This document shows, one piece after another, positions 7,502 through 15,205 of a stretch of 42,788 nt of DNA. Origin of the DNA: Flavobacterium sp. UBA6195 (GTDB taxonomy: Bacteria; Bacteroidota; Bacteroidia; Flavobacteriales; Flavobacteriaceae). Numbering within the stretch: the first letter of the stretch is position 1; each line of letters opens with the position of its first letter. Position numbers and translations under genes: made by a program. The stretch lies in assembly GCF_002422095.1 (NCBI RefSeq), contig NZ_DITB01000124.1:1-42788 (forward strand), given 5' to 3'. The notes under the pieces are model-generated. The model searched no databases. It saw only the letters and a program-made list of their open reading frames with translations, and was not told where the DNA came from.

Positions 7502-8398
7502 TTAGTTTTTTGTTAATTCAAGGAATTGTTCTTCAAGGCTGTTTTTTCTTTTTACCAAATGTTCTAAGACAATGTTTTGCTCAAATAAATACGAATTCAA
7601 ATCTTGAGCGGCAATGTCTTGTTTTAGATAAACCATTAGTTTTCCATCTTCTTCAATAGTGTTTTCTATAAAAGAATGTTGGTCTAAAACGGTTTTTAAT
7701 CGAATAATATCATTTGATTTTAGTTCAAAGAAACTGTTGTTTTCAATCATGTTGTGCACGGTTCCTTGATACAACATTTCGCCTTTTCGTAAAACTACCA
7801 CATGACTACACACTTTTTCCACTTCGTCTAACAAATGTGAAGCCAATAAAATGGTTGTTCCTTGTGATGCAATTACTTTTATAATATCTCGAATTTGACG
7901 AATTCCTTGCGGATCTAAACCGTTTGTTGGTTCATCTAAGATTAGGATTTCTGGGTCGTTTAATAGGGCAGAAGCAATGGCTAAACGTTGTTTCATTCCT
8001 AACGAATAGGTTCTGAATTTGTCGTTTTTACGTTCTAAAAGCCCAACTAATTCTAACTTTTCATCCACTTTTGAAAATGGCGTTACTTTGATTTTACAAA
8101 CCAATTCCAAATTTTCTTTAGCGGTCATATAAGGATAAAAGTTGGGTCTTTCGATGATGGCACCTACTTTTTTCAAGGCGTCATGCGTTGCAACTTTTCC
8201 GCCAAACCATTCAAAATCGCCTGAAGTTTTGTTGACAACATTTAATACAATTCCTAAAGTAGTAGATTTTCCTGAGCCGTTTGGACCTAAAATTCCGTAA
8301 ACATTTCCTTTTTTGATTTCGAAAGAAACATTTTTAACGGCATGCAAGTGTTTATTGAAAATCTTGTTGAGATTCGAGATTTTTAAAATGGTTTCCAA
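7502..8398 (-). CDS. ABC transporter ATP-binding protein (ABC-2 exporter partner)
   Basis: A 298-aa ATPase that drives the adjacent permease. Walker A is GPNGSGKST (38-46). The signature is a weak LGMKQ variant (YSLGMKQRLAIASALL), Walker B is ILILDEPTNGLDPQG, and the switch His is in LLASHLLDEVEKVC. The ~80 residues after the ATPase core match the BcrA/CcmA-like C-terminal extension. The only start that keeps the beta-strand before Walker A is TTG at 8398 (reading METILKISNL); an in-frame TAA lies a few codons upstream and no early ATG exists. GldA was considered, but the partner is a simple ABC-2 permease and no GldF/GldG-like gene is present. Confidence 0.88.
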   Translation of the reverse strand: METILKISNLNKIFNKHLHAVKNVSFEIKKGNVYGILGPNGSGKSTTLGIVLNVVNKTSGDFEWFGGKVATHDALKKVGAIIERPNFYPYMTAKENLELVCKIKVTPFSKVDEKLELVGLLERKNDKFRTYSLGMKQRLAIASALLNDPEILILDEPTNGLDPQGIRQIRDIIKVIASQGTTILLASHLLDEVEKVCSHVVVLRKGEMLYQGTVHNMIENNSFFELKSNDIIRLKTVLDQHSFIENTIEEDGKLMVYLKQDIAAQDLNSYLFEQNIVLEHLVKRKNSLEEQFLELTKN

Positions 8399-8494
8399 GT
8401 TTGTTCGTTTTTTGATTTATAGATAAGACGAACGAATTTTAGTTTTGTTACGGATGAAAGTTTTTGTAACCAATCTTCAACAGAATTCGAATTT

Positions 8495-8579
8495 GCGTTA
8501 GGGATAGCAGCGGCATCCTTTTATGGAGCCTAAAGCGGAATAAAAGATATAGCGAATAGCCCGACCTTTATGGTAACGC
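8495..8579. repeat. Dispersed imperfect palindrome of about 85 bp
   Basis: Outer arms GCGTTA (8495-8500) and TAACGC (8574-8579) enclose a second, imperfect inverted pair: GGGATAGCAGCGGCATCC on the left and GATATAGCGAATAGCCC on the right, around a variable centre. A relative lies at 34190-34237. From memory, such elements (AGCGGCATCC ... GATATAGCGGATAGC) occur in many Flavobacterium genomes; I cannot confirm copy number here. No coding potential is seen. Confidence 0.65.
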
Positions 8580-8582
8580 CCC

Positions 8583-8621
8583 AAAAAAAAATCCCTAATC
8601 TTATGGCTCGATTAGGGATTT
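8583..8621 (-). terminator. Terminator of the tetR-AarF kinase operon
   Basis: A perfect 12-bp stem (8589-8600 with 8610-8621) and a 9-nt loop, followed on the minus strand by a run of nine T. It lies 23 nt after the kinase stop codon. Confidence 0.92.
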
Positions 8622-8644
8622 AAAGGTATTGCTTGGGGCAAAAG

Positions 8645-9955
8645 TTAATATTGAATAAAGTTGTTGATTTTAACTTTAGTTGCTTTTAAATCGTGCATTA
8701 AATTGTATAAACCAAAGAAAGTTCGGTTAATGTAAATAAAATGCTTCGAACCTCGATTTCCGTTCATGTTGCGTAATTCGGTATTTTTGGAATAGCGTTC
8801 ACCTAAATCGGCAATTTGACCGAAAAATTCTTCGTCTGAAAAATCAAATTCTTCAACATGGAAAGGTCGTGCAAACAAACTTAATAATTCATGAAACATT
8901 TCGGTGAAGAATTCAATTTCTTCTTTCGTGTCTTCTTTTCTTAAAATTTCTAATTCGTATAATTTCGATTGGAAGAATTCTGGATTGTTCAAGTTTTCTT
9001 TTTTCGCTAATTCGAAATACGGTACATAAAAATCATTTGGAACTTCTTTGATACAACCAAAATCTAGAGCTACTAACTTTGTATCTTTAGTAATTAAGAA
9101 GTTTCCAGGATGTGGATCAGCATGGACTTTTCTCAAATTGTGCATTTGAAACATGTAAAAATCCCAAAGCGTTTGGCCTAAAATATTTGATTTCTCAGCA
9201 TCAGTATTATGAGCGGTAAATTCTGATAAATGTTCGCCTGTCATCCAATCCATCGTAATGATTTTCTCTGATGACCAGTCTGGATAATACTTTGGAAAAA
9301 CCAAATTTGGAATGTTTTTACAAGCTTCCGCCATTTCCATACTTTGTTTTACCTCGTTGATGTAATTGGTTTCTTCAATCAATTTGTCTTCAACTTCTTT
9401 GAAATATTTATCCGAATCTTTTCCTTTTATGTTGAACATTTTAATGGCAATAGGTTTCACTAAAGCCAAGTCCGAACTAATACTTTCTGCCACTCCTGGA
9501 TATTGAATTTTCACAGCAAGTTTTTTCCCATCCTTGGTAGCTTGGTGCACTTGACCAATGCTAGCCGCGTTTATTGAAGTGGCATTGAAGGTATCGTATA
9601 TTTCGTTTGGTTGCTTACCAAAGTAATTTTTAAAGGTTTTATTTACCAAAGGAGCAGACAACGGCGGAACCGAAAACTGCGCCAACGAGAATTTCTCCAC
9701 GTAAGCTCTTGGTAAGATATTTTTATCCATACTTAACATTTGTGCGACTTTCAAAGCACTTCCTTTTAGTTGCTTTAAACTGTCGTAAATGTCGGCAGCG
9801 TTATTTTTGTTCAGCGATTCTTTTGCTTCTTCTTCGGTTTTGGTGATTTTATCTCCGTAATATTTGAGATAATTTACGCCCACTTTAGCTCCGGTTTGAA
9901 TCAACTTAGAAGCACGTTGGATTTTTGATGTTGGGATACTATCGATTGTTTTCAT
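8645..9955 (-). CDS. ABC1/AarF (UbiB-family) atypical kinase
   Basis: A 436-aa atypical kinase-like protein of the ABC1/AarF family, whose members bind ATP and act in lipid or quinone metabolism. Visible motifs are the KGSALKVAQMLSMD helix (the family's KxGQ-type N-terminal element, here SALK), the A-rich loop with lysine in ASIGQVHQATKDGKKLAVKIQYPG, an ETNYINEVKQ Glu region, the catalytic loop HADPHPGNFLI and the metal motif ALDFGCIKEV. No terminal membrane helix is obvious, unlike Escherichia coli UbiB. The TetR gene lies 11 nt upstream in the same operon, so kinase and regulator are probably co-controlled. The substrate is unknown; Bacteroidetes use menaquinone, so a ubiquinone role cannot be assumed. 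Confidence 0.88.
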   Translation of the reverse strand: MKTIDSIPTSKIQRASKLIQTGAKVGVNYLKYYGDKITKTEEEAKESLNKNNAADIYDSLKQLKGSALKVAQMLSMDKNILPRAYVEKFSLAQFSVPPLSAPLVNKTFKNYFGKQPNEIYDTFNATSINAASIGQVHQATKDGKKLAVKIQYPGVAESISSDLALVKPIAIKMFNIKGKDSDKYFKEVEDKLIEETNYINEVKQSMEMAEACKNIPNLVFPKYYPDWSSEKIITMDWMTGEHLSEFTAHNTDAEKSNILGQTLWDFYMFQMHNLRKVHADPHPGNFLITKDTKLVALDFGCIKEVPNDFYVPYFELAKKENLNNPEFFQSKLYELEILRKEDTKEEIEFFTEMFHELLSLFARPFHVEEFDFSDEEFFGQIADLGERYSKNTELRNMNGNRGSKHFIYINRTFFGLYNLMHDLKATKVKINNFIQY

Positions 9956-9966
9956 ATGGTTTTCGC

Positions 9967-10626
9967 TTACATTTTAAATGAGCCTCTTTCGTGCCACATG
10001 AATTTTCCAAAATCAATTAGACTTTTGAATGGAGTAGTATCCATCAAGTCAAAACTGGTATTGACAGATTTTTCAATGAAAATATCGGTTTTTTCAAATG
10101 AAATTGACGTATCTTCAATCCAAAACTTCAAAGTGAATAAGAATTGGAACCAAGCCATTTCGCTCATGGTTTTCTCTTGAATTTCGATTAACTTTTCTTG
10201 TTTTAAATCGATTTTTTCAATGTCTAAAGTGTCGTAAAATTGTTTGAAGCTTTTTCTTAATTCACTCAATTTTGACAAACTTTTCAATTTGTTTTTGTCT
10301 TCTTTCAATAACGCTACCACGAAACTTCTATTAGCAGTTAACATTTCGAAATAAGTGAAATAGAAACTCAACAATTGCGTGCGAGCATCGTAGGAAACGA
10401 ATTCATCACTATTTCCTAATAATTCTAATGTATTATCGAATAGCGAAGTGAAAAAGTTTTGCTCAATTTGGTTAAAAGAAGCGTAATGTTTGTAAAATAA
10501 ACCTTCCTCAAAACCAGCATGTTTGGCAAACAAATAAACCGATTGCGGTTGCTTGTTGTGTTCTAAGAAATAATCGATGTATAAACTTAAAATGCCTTCT
10601 TTGTTTATTTCTTTCTTTTTTGCCAT
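9967..10626 (-). CDS. TetR-family transcriptional regulator
   Basis: A 219-aa TetR-type protein. Residues ~8-60 form the DNA-binding domain, with the helix-turn-helix in SVYLFAKHAGFEEGLFYKHYAS; the larger C-terminal part is all helical and should bind a ligand and dimerise. The start chosen is ATG 10626 (MAKKKEINKEG). The open frame reaches a TTG at 10647, but that codon is part of the -7 promoter box, so translation cannot begin there. It is the first gene of a two-gene operon with the AarF kinase 11 nt downstream, and it may repress that operon; I see no clean operator palindrome over the promoter. Confidence 0.85.
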   Translation of the reverse strand: MAKKKEINKEGILSLYIDYFLEHNKQPQSVYLFAKHAGFEEGLFYKHYASFNQIEQNFFTSLFDNTLELLGNSDEFVSYDARTQLLSFYFTYFEMLTANRSFVVALLKEDKNKLKSLSKLSELRKSFKQFYDTLDIEKIDLKQEKLIEIQEKTMSEMAWFQFLFTLKFWIEDTSISFEKTDIFIEKSVNTSFDLMDTTPFKSLIDFGKFMWHERGSFKM

Positions 10627-10644
10627 GATTTTAAATATTTTTCT

Positions 10645-10675
10645 CAAAGGTACAGAATGTTTAATTTAAAATCAA
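10645..10675 (-). promoter_or_regulatory. Promoter of the tetR-AarF kinase operon
   Basis: TTG (10673-10675), a 20-nt spacer and TACCTTTG (10652-10645), an exact match to the Bacteroidetes TTG/TAnnTTTG pattern on the minus strand. 18 nt separate the box from the ATG at 10626. Confidence 0.72.
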
Positions 10676-10710
10676 AAAAGTTAAACAAAATATTTTGTTA
10701 AAGTTCTTTC

Positions 10711-10747
10711 AAAAAAAACCTCAATTACGAATTAGTGATTGAGGTTT
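10711..10747 (-). terminator. Terminator of the nucleoid-associated protein gene
   Basis: A 10-bp stem (10716-10725 with 10738-10747), extendable by three pairs inward, ends in a run of eight T on the minus strand, about 20 nt after the stop codon. Confidence 0.9.
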
Positions 10748-10768
10748 AATAATTTGTATGTAAATACC

Positions 10769-11827
10769 TTACGATTTCTGTTCTTTATTAAAGTAAACCA
10801 AGTAGTAATACATTTGTTTTTCTTCGTCCCAACCTTTCTCTACGAATTTCTCCGCACTTTCTGGGTTGATGAAATCCAATTTGATTTGGATATTCGTATC
10901 CAATTGAATTGTGTTTTTTAAGGTACGACGTACATCCGTCACGGCAGCATTTGCAATTGGAAAACTTGAAACGTCTTCAATGCTGTATTTTGCACCTTTA
11001 TCTACTTTGTAATTTTTGAATTCTGGAATGAATTCTGGATTTTGCATTACTTCGTTTAAGAAAGCCGTTTCTTCAAATTCATCATTTTTTGCAAAGTGAT
11101 TAATAGCACGGTTCATGAACAACACTTCTTGTTGTTTGTCTTCGGCAGGTAAAACTACTTCTTTGGCAAACTCTTGACAGAATTTTAAGTATTTCTTCGT
11201 CATGAAGTTTTCGTCTTGAAACGCATCAACTGATAAGAAATGTTCTAACCAATAACGTGCATCATAACGGTTGCTATCTACAGTTAAAATTTTGTAGCCT
11301 TCTTCTTTTTTGTAATTGAAAATAATACAACCTTTGTCCAACTTATTCAAGTTGATTCCTTGTTGTAAAATCATTTCTAAGTTGTTTCCGTTTTCTTCGA
11401 ATTGTAAGAAATCGGTTTGAACTTCACTTTTGAAAACTCCTATAGCATCTACTACATTATTATCAATTGAAACGTGTGTGAAATATGCAACATACACTTC
11501 TCCGTTTTTAATATGTGGATGATTTGATTGCTCAAAAAGGTGTTTCGTAATTTTTTTTGAAACGTTGTGAATTTCGCTAGGGTTATTGAAAACTTCTGTT
11601 GCAAAATTGTACATTTCGTTATATTCTAAATCTACTTCATGAGCAAACTGAAAGTAGTTTTCTTCTTTTTCTCTGAAAGGTTTAAAGAAAAATTCCTTCA
11701 ACAAAGGCATGATTTCATCATTCAATCCGTATGGATTTTCAGATAAGAAAATAGCTTCGTTTCTACTTTTATTTCCTACTCTATGAATAGATAGGTTTTC
11801 GATATGTGCGTTAAATAAGTTGATCAT
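10769..11827 (-). CDS. Nucleoid-associated protein, NdpA/YejK family
   Basis: A 352-aa cytoplasmic protein of the NdpA (PF04245) family, reported as nucleoid-associated in Escherichia coli (YejK). It starts MINLFNAHIENLSIHRVGNKSRNE, the usual opening. It keeps the family's central HVSIDNNVVDAIGVFKSE strand-turn and the LNKLDKGCIIFN segment, then SNRYDARYWLEHFLSV. The C-terminal third is helical and charged, ending in a small beta unit (IQIKLDFINPESAEKFVEKGWDEE, split here by memory of fold rather than a motif). There is no signal peptide. The function in Bacteroidetes is unproven. It follows the pRiA4b ORF-3-like gene, from which it is separated by ~100 nt of hairpin repeats that may reduce read-through, and it ends in a strong terminator. 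Confidence 0.88.
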   Translation of the reverse strand: MINLFNAHIENLSIHRVGNKSRNEAIFLSENPYGLNDEIMPLLKEFFFKPFREKEENYFQFAHEVDLEYNEMYNFATEVFNNPSEIHNVSKKITKHLFEQSNHPHIKNGEVYVAYFTHVSIDNNVVDAIGVFKSEVQTDFLQFEENGNNLEMILQQGINLNKLDKGCIIFNYKKEEGYKILTVDSNRYDARYWLEHFLSVDAFQDENFMTKKYLKFCQEFAKEVVLPAEDKQQEVLFMNRAINHFAKNDEFEETAFLNEVMQNPEFIPEFKNYKVDKGAKYSIEDVSSFPIANAAVTDVRRTLKNTIQLDTNIQIKLDFINPESAEKFVEKGWDEEKQMYYYLVYFNKEQKS

Positions 11828-11846
11828 TTTTATAGTTTGAGTTTTG

Positions 11847-11879
11847 CCCCTCCCAACCTCCCCAAAGGGGAGGAGTTAG
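11847..11879. repeat. C/G-rich hairpin repeat, copy 1 of an inverted pair
   Basis: CCTCCCC-AAA-GGGGAGG (11857-11873), a perfect 7-bp stem with a 3-nt loop, flanked by CCCCTCCCAA and AGTTAG. It is strikingly C/G-rich against the AT-rich surroundings. Related stems are, from memory, common between genes in Bacteroidetes. Confidence 0.8.
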
Positions 11880-11896
11880 AAACGTTGTGTTTTATT

Positions 11897-11931
11897 CCTC
11901 CTAAATTCCCCCTTTGGGGGCTAGGGGGCTA
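11897..11931. repeat. C/G-rich hairpin repeat, copy 2, inverted, supplying a stop codon
   Basis: CCCCC-TTT-GGGGG (11908-11920) inside CCTCCTAAATT...CTAGGGGGCTA. Read on the minus strand it resembles copy 1. Its last bases, CTA, are the TAG stop of the next gene, so the element's boundary coincides with the end of that reading frame. Confidence 0.78.
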
Positions 11932-12480
11932 ATTCCAATTTTCTTCAAATCCCATGTCTTCGAAGCTGTCATCGCCATCAAACATGTCGAAATCATCATC
12001 ATCGAAATCGTCTTCAAAGTCACCATAGATATCTTCGTCTGATAAATCGCCTCTTAATCCACTTTGACCTGCTTCGGCTGGTAATTCGCCATGAGAAAAT
12101 AATAAAGCTGGATACGTTTCACCGCCTTCTTTTTCTTCTTCAATTGCTGCTAATTCTAAGAAGAATGTCCACATGTTAAAGAAATCATACACATAGACCA
12201 TTTTGGTATTGTCTTGGTGCATTAAATCCTCAATTTTGAAGTCTACCATAGTTTTCATTTCACCTGGAACTTCTCCAGTGTCAAACATTGGGATTTCGTC
12301 CTCTTCGTTCCAAGTCCAGTCGTCTTCACATGTAAAGAACGAACCTGTTTCAGTTCCATCAAAGCCAAAAGCGTTTACGATAGCATTGTGTAAATCTTCT
12401 AAGGTGTTGTCGCTTTCAATGGCAATATCTCTAAAAATATCTTCTTCGGCATCGAGAATTACTCGGAATTTGTAAATCAT
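11929..12480 (-). CDS. Plasmid pRiA4b ORF-3-like / IS1096 passenger TnpR-like protein
   Basis: A 183-aa cytoplasmic protein of the pRiA4b ORF-3 family (PF07929). The family fold is visible in MIYKFRVILDAEEDIFRDIAIESDNTLEDLHNAI, split as strand-turn-strand-helix, then AFGFDGTETGSFF, a Trp/Asp-rich EDDWTWNEED turn, the VYVYDFFNMWTFFLEL strand and PALLFSHGELPAEAG. The last ~45 residues are extremely acidic (runs of Asp/Glu with Phe) and low in complexity, not a standard part of the family. Despite the family name, nothing here suggests a mobile element; copies in flavobacteria are chromosomal genes of unknown role. The stop codon is formed by the edge of a dispersed C/G hairpin. Confidence 0.85.
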   Translation of the reverse strand: MIYKFRVILDAEEDIFRDIAIESDNTLEDLHNAIVNAFGFDGTETGSFFTCEDDWTWNEEDEIPMFDTGEVPGEMKTMVDFKIEDLMHQDNTKMVYVYDFFNMWTFFLELAAIEEEKEGGETYPALLFSHGELPAEAGQSGLRGDLSDEDIYGDFEDDFDDDDFDMFDGDDSFEDMGFEENWN

Positions 12481-12503
12481 AATCTTTGAAATTTTAAGAA
12501 CAG

Positions 12504-12511
12504 CAAAAGTA
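12504..12511 (-). promoter_or_regulatory. -7 box upstream of the pRiA4b ORF-3-like gene
   Basis: TACTTTTG on the minus strand fits TAnnTTTG and lies 23 nt before the ATG. No TTG is seen at the expected -33 distance. Confidence 0.45.
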
Positions 12512-12561
12512 ATTATTATTTATGAGAAACTTTTTTGCTTTTGCGATTTGTTGATAAGATT

Positions 12562-13449
12562 TTATTTTAGGTCGTTGATTTTTTTTCTAGCCATTTCCTT
12601 AGCTTGTTCATCACCAACCTTTTCAATTTTTTGATAATATTTTATAGCATTTTTTTTATCAGAAAGACGTTCGTAAATCAATCCGATATTACTCAGTACA
12701 ATGGTATCATTTGGATTTATTTTCTCTGCTTTTAAATAAAGTTCTAACGCTTCATTATTTTTATTTTCAATTAAAAATGTCACGCCATAACTGGAAATTA
12801 CATACAAATCATTAGGAAAAGTATCATACATCCTTTTTGCTACTTTTTTTAAATTTTCATCTGATTCGGCTTGGAAAAGCGTGTTTTGGTATCCTTGAAT
12901 AGCATCAATAAAGAAGTTTTCAGGATCATCTAAAATTTTATCATTTGACCACAACCATTTGTGTTTGATTTTATTAGAGTGATCAATTGTATTTAGTATT
13001 TGGTTACTGAATAAATCAAATTTTTCAAATTCACCCAAGGTATGAATCTTTCCAAAACGTAAATCTAATCGATTCGGATATAATGAAATAGCTTTATCGA
13101 TAATACTTTGTGAAATGGCGAATAACGAATCATTTTTAGAAACATAAGAATGCAGGTATCCTGATTTATTTCCTAAAGAATCAGTCAAAACCAATGCGTC
13201 CTGATTTTTTGTAGGCTCTTCTTTTGACAATTGAAGTAATTCTTGTTGTGATTCTCTGAAATAAAAATTAAAGGCTGCTATGAAATACTCCACATCATTT
13301 TTATTGCTTTTTTCCCATTTTTCAAGAATTTCTTTGACTTCTTTCGCATTATAATCCTCATTGTTGAATTTAGATTGAAATTGGTTTTTAAAATTTTGCC
13401 CAACTAATGTAATTGGTAAGATTAAAAGGAGTAAAATTACTTTGTTCAT
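12562..13449 (-). CDS. Exported tetratricopeptide-repeat protein
   Basis: A 295-aa protein with a signal peptide (residues 1-17, cut near LVGQ; no lipobox), probably periplasmic. The middle (~25-200) is helical with few motifs. Residues ~205-285 hold two to three TPR-like helix pairs: DLYVISSYGVTFLIENKNNEALELYLKAEK and TIVLSNIGLIYERLSDKKNAIKYYQKIEK show the expected small and large residues (split descriptions of adjacent repeats). It follows the glutaminase gene by 10 nt and is probably co-transcribed with it. The function is unknown; TPRs usually bind protein partners. Confidence 0.8.
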   Translation of the reverse strand: MNKVILLLLILPITLVGQNFKNQFQSKFNNEDYNAKEVKEILEKWEKSNKNDVEYFIAAFNFYFRESQQELLQLSKEEPTKNQDALVLTDSLGNKSGYLHSYVSKNDSLFAISQSIIDKAISLYPNRLDLRFGKIHTLGEFEKFDLFSNQILNTIDHSNKIKHKWLWSNDKILDDPENFFIDAIQGYQNTLFQAESDENLKKVAKRMYDTFPNDLYVISSYGVTFLIENKNNEALELYLKAEKINPNDTIVLSNIGLIYERLSDKKNAIKYYQKIEKVGDEQAKEMARKKINDLK

Positions 13450-13459
13450 TTTTTTTAGT

Positions 13460-14374
13460 TTAAAATATGGATAATGAAGTTTCAGTCGTCAATCGCTCTA
13501 AGGTTTCTAAGCCGTAAAAAGAATTTCCTTTTTTGTTTAATTTCGGACTCCAAACGGCAACCGTGTAATGATTTGGGAAAACAGCAACTACGCCACCGCC
13601 AACACCACTTTTTCCAGGAAGCCCAACTTTAAACGTGAATTCTCCCGCTTGGTCATAAAAGCCACACATTTGCATTAAGGCGTTCATGCGTTTGCATTTG
13701 CTAGTCGAAAGGAATTTTTTATCGCTTTTTGGAATGACACCATTATTCGCAAATACTTGAAAACACTTGGCTAAATCAACGCAAGTCATTTCAATAGAAC
13801 ATTGATGGTAATAAAAATCTAAAACCGCTTCGGGTTCGTTTTTGATGTTTCCAAAGGATTTGATAAAGTTCACCAAAGCTGCATTTCGGTAACCAAAAGT
13901 TTTTTCGGATTGAGCGACATTTTCATTGTAATTGATATTTGGATTTTCGGTCAGTTCTCTTACGAAATCAAGAAGGAATTCTTTTGGATTTTCAAAATGA
14001 TCTAACATTAAATCGGCAACAACCAAAGCACCCGCATTGATAAACGGATTTCTTGGAATACCATTTTCATTTTCTAATTGTACCAACGAATTAAACGAAT
14101 TTCCTGAAGGTTCATACCCTACGCGTTCCCATAAATCGTTTCCAATTTTAGAAAATATAAGCGAAGTAGTAATAACTTTTGAAATACTCTGAATTGAAAA
14201 TTTCTCCAAAGCATCGCCTTTTGTAAATACGTTTTGATGTTTATCTACTAATGCAATTCCGAATTTATTCGCATCGACTTTTGCTAATTCTGGAATGTAA
14301 TCGGCTACTTTTCCAGTGTTTTCGATTTGGATGACTTCGTTATAAATTCTCTCTAAAATATCTTGGTATGCCAT
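13460..14374 (-). CDS. glsA: Glutaminase A
   Basis: A 304-aa serine-dependent glutaminase, converting L-glutamine to glutamate and ammonia in the cytoplasm. The catalytic Ser63-x-x-Lys66 pair is in FSIQSISKVI, followed by the family's GYEPSGNSFNS, NPFINAGAL, the tyrosine-containing ENVAQSEKTFGYRN region, and the C-terminal LPGKSGVGGGVVAVFP and VAVWSPKLNKKGNS motifs. The length is normal for bacterial glutaminases. It heads a two-gene unit with the TPR protein 10 nt downstream and has a recognisable promoter. Confidence 0.95.
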   Translation of the reverse strand: MAYQDILERIYNEVIQIENTGKVADYIPELAKVDANKFGIALVDKHQNVFTKGDALEKFSIQSISKVITTSLIFSKIGNDLWERVGYEPSGNSFNSLVQLENENGIPRNPFINAGALVVADLMLDHFENPKEFLLDFVRELTENPNINYNENVAQSEKTFGYRNAALVNFIKSFGNIKNEPEAVLDFYYHQCSIEMTCVDLAKCFQVFANNGVIPKSDKKFLSTSKCKRMNALMQMCGFYDQAGEFTFKVGLPGKSGVGGGVVAVFPNHYTVAVWSPKLNKKGNSFYGLETLERLTTETSLSIF

Positions 14375-14388
14375 GAATCTAATTTTGG

Positions 14389-14418
14389 TAAAAGTAATTA
14401 AAATCGGGAAAGTTACAA
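14389..14418 (-). promoter_or_regulatory. Promoter of glsA
   Basis: On the minus strand TTG (14416-14418), 19 nt, then TACTTTTA (14396-14389), one base off TAnnTTTG, 14 nt before the ATG. Confidence 0.5.
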
Positions 14419-14574
14419 TTCATCCTCAAAAAATGACAGTTCGGTTAGTTTCAATTTTATGGGTGCGATTTCTGTTGCAACTTTGCTTCATCAAAATAAG
14501 ATAGTTCAAGCGCAAGAACAATAACAAAATCAAAATCAAAAAACGAACAGTTTAACCATTAAAAAAAATTTATC

Positions 14575-15195
14575 ATGACGAAATTAATCACTATCATCGC
14601 AATGTTTGTCGCTTCAATTGTATCAGCGCAAACTCAGTTTGATCAAGGAATGAAAAAAGCCTTACAAACTTGGAAAGAAGGAAAACCAACAGAAGCGGTT
14701 GCGCAATTAGAACGAATTGCTTCAGTTGAAAAAACAAATTGGTTGCCAAATTATTACGTCGCTTTTATCACAACAACACAAGCGTTTGGTGAAAAAGACA
14801 AAACTAAAATGGAGTCTTTACTGAAAACAGCTCAAAAAGCACAAGATGTTTGTAACGAGTTAGCACAAGACAATCCAGAAATTTTAGTAATGCAAGCTAT
14901 GATTCACACCGCTTGGATTGTATATGATCCAATGACAAACGGACAAAGATTATCGGGCGATGTAATGTATATTTTGAATAAAGCGAATAAAATAGCTCCT
15001 GAAAACCCGAGAGTTGTGTTTCAAAAGGCTTCGTTTGAAAAAGGTATGGCGCAATATTTTGGACAAGATACGCAACCAATGTGTGCCCAAATTGAAAAAG
15101 CAATCGAACTTTTTGCTACTTTTAAACCTGAATCGGCTTTTCATCCAAGTTGGGGATTAGACAAAGCACAAGAAGCTGTAAAGGCTTGTAAATAA
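14575..15195 (+). CDS. Exported helical-repeat (TPR-like) protein in the LytS/LytTR operon
   Basis: A 206-aa protein with a signal peptide (MTKLITIIAMFVASIVSAQ, cut after Ala18) and no lipobox, probably periplasmic. The mature part is almost all helix with TPR spacing: EGKPTEAVAQLERIAS, NWLPNYYVAFI, PEILVMQAMIH and PENPRVVFQKASFEKGMAQYF. It begins the plus-strand operon and lies 10 nt before the sensor kinase gene. In Bacteroidetes, TPR-type exported proteins often accompany LytS/LytTR pairs and could be sensor partners, but I see no direct evidence for that here. No confident promoter is visible in the 200 nt upstream, which otherwise hold only the divergent glsA promoter. Confidence 0.82.
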   Translation: MTKLITIIAMFVASIVSAQTQFDQGMKKALQTWKEGKPTEAVAQLERIASVEKTNWLPNYYVAFITTTQAFGEKDKTKMESLLKTAQKAQDVCNELAQDNPEILVMQAMIHTAWIVYDPMTNGQRLSGDVMYILNKANKIAPENPRVVFQKASFEKGMAQYFGQDTQPMCAQIEKAIELFATFKPESAFHPSWGLDKAQEAVKACK

Positions 15196-15205
15196 AATTT
15201 TTAAA

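Noticed and set aside
7502..8398. GldA, the gliding motility ATPase
   Set aside because: The partner is an ordinary ABC-2 permease, GldF and GldG are not present, and the N-terminus does not match my recollection of GldA.
12203..12475. 90-codon plus-strand open frame
   Set aside because: Antisense to the well-supported pRiA4b ORF-3-like gene, with Ser/Lys/Ile-rich composition and no start signal.
11929..12480. IS1096 passenger / plasmid origin suggested by the family name
   Set aside because: No transposase, terminal repeats or plasmid genes are nearby; flavobacteria carry this gene in the chromosome.
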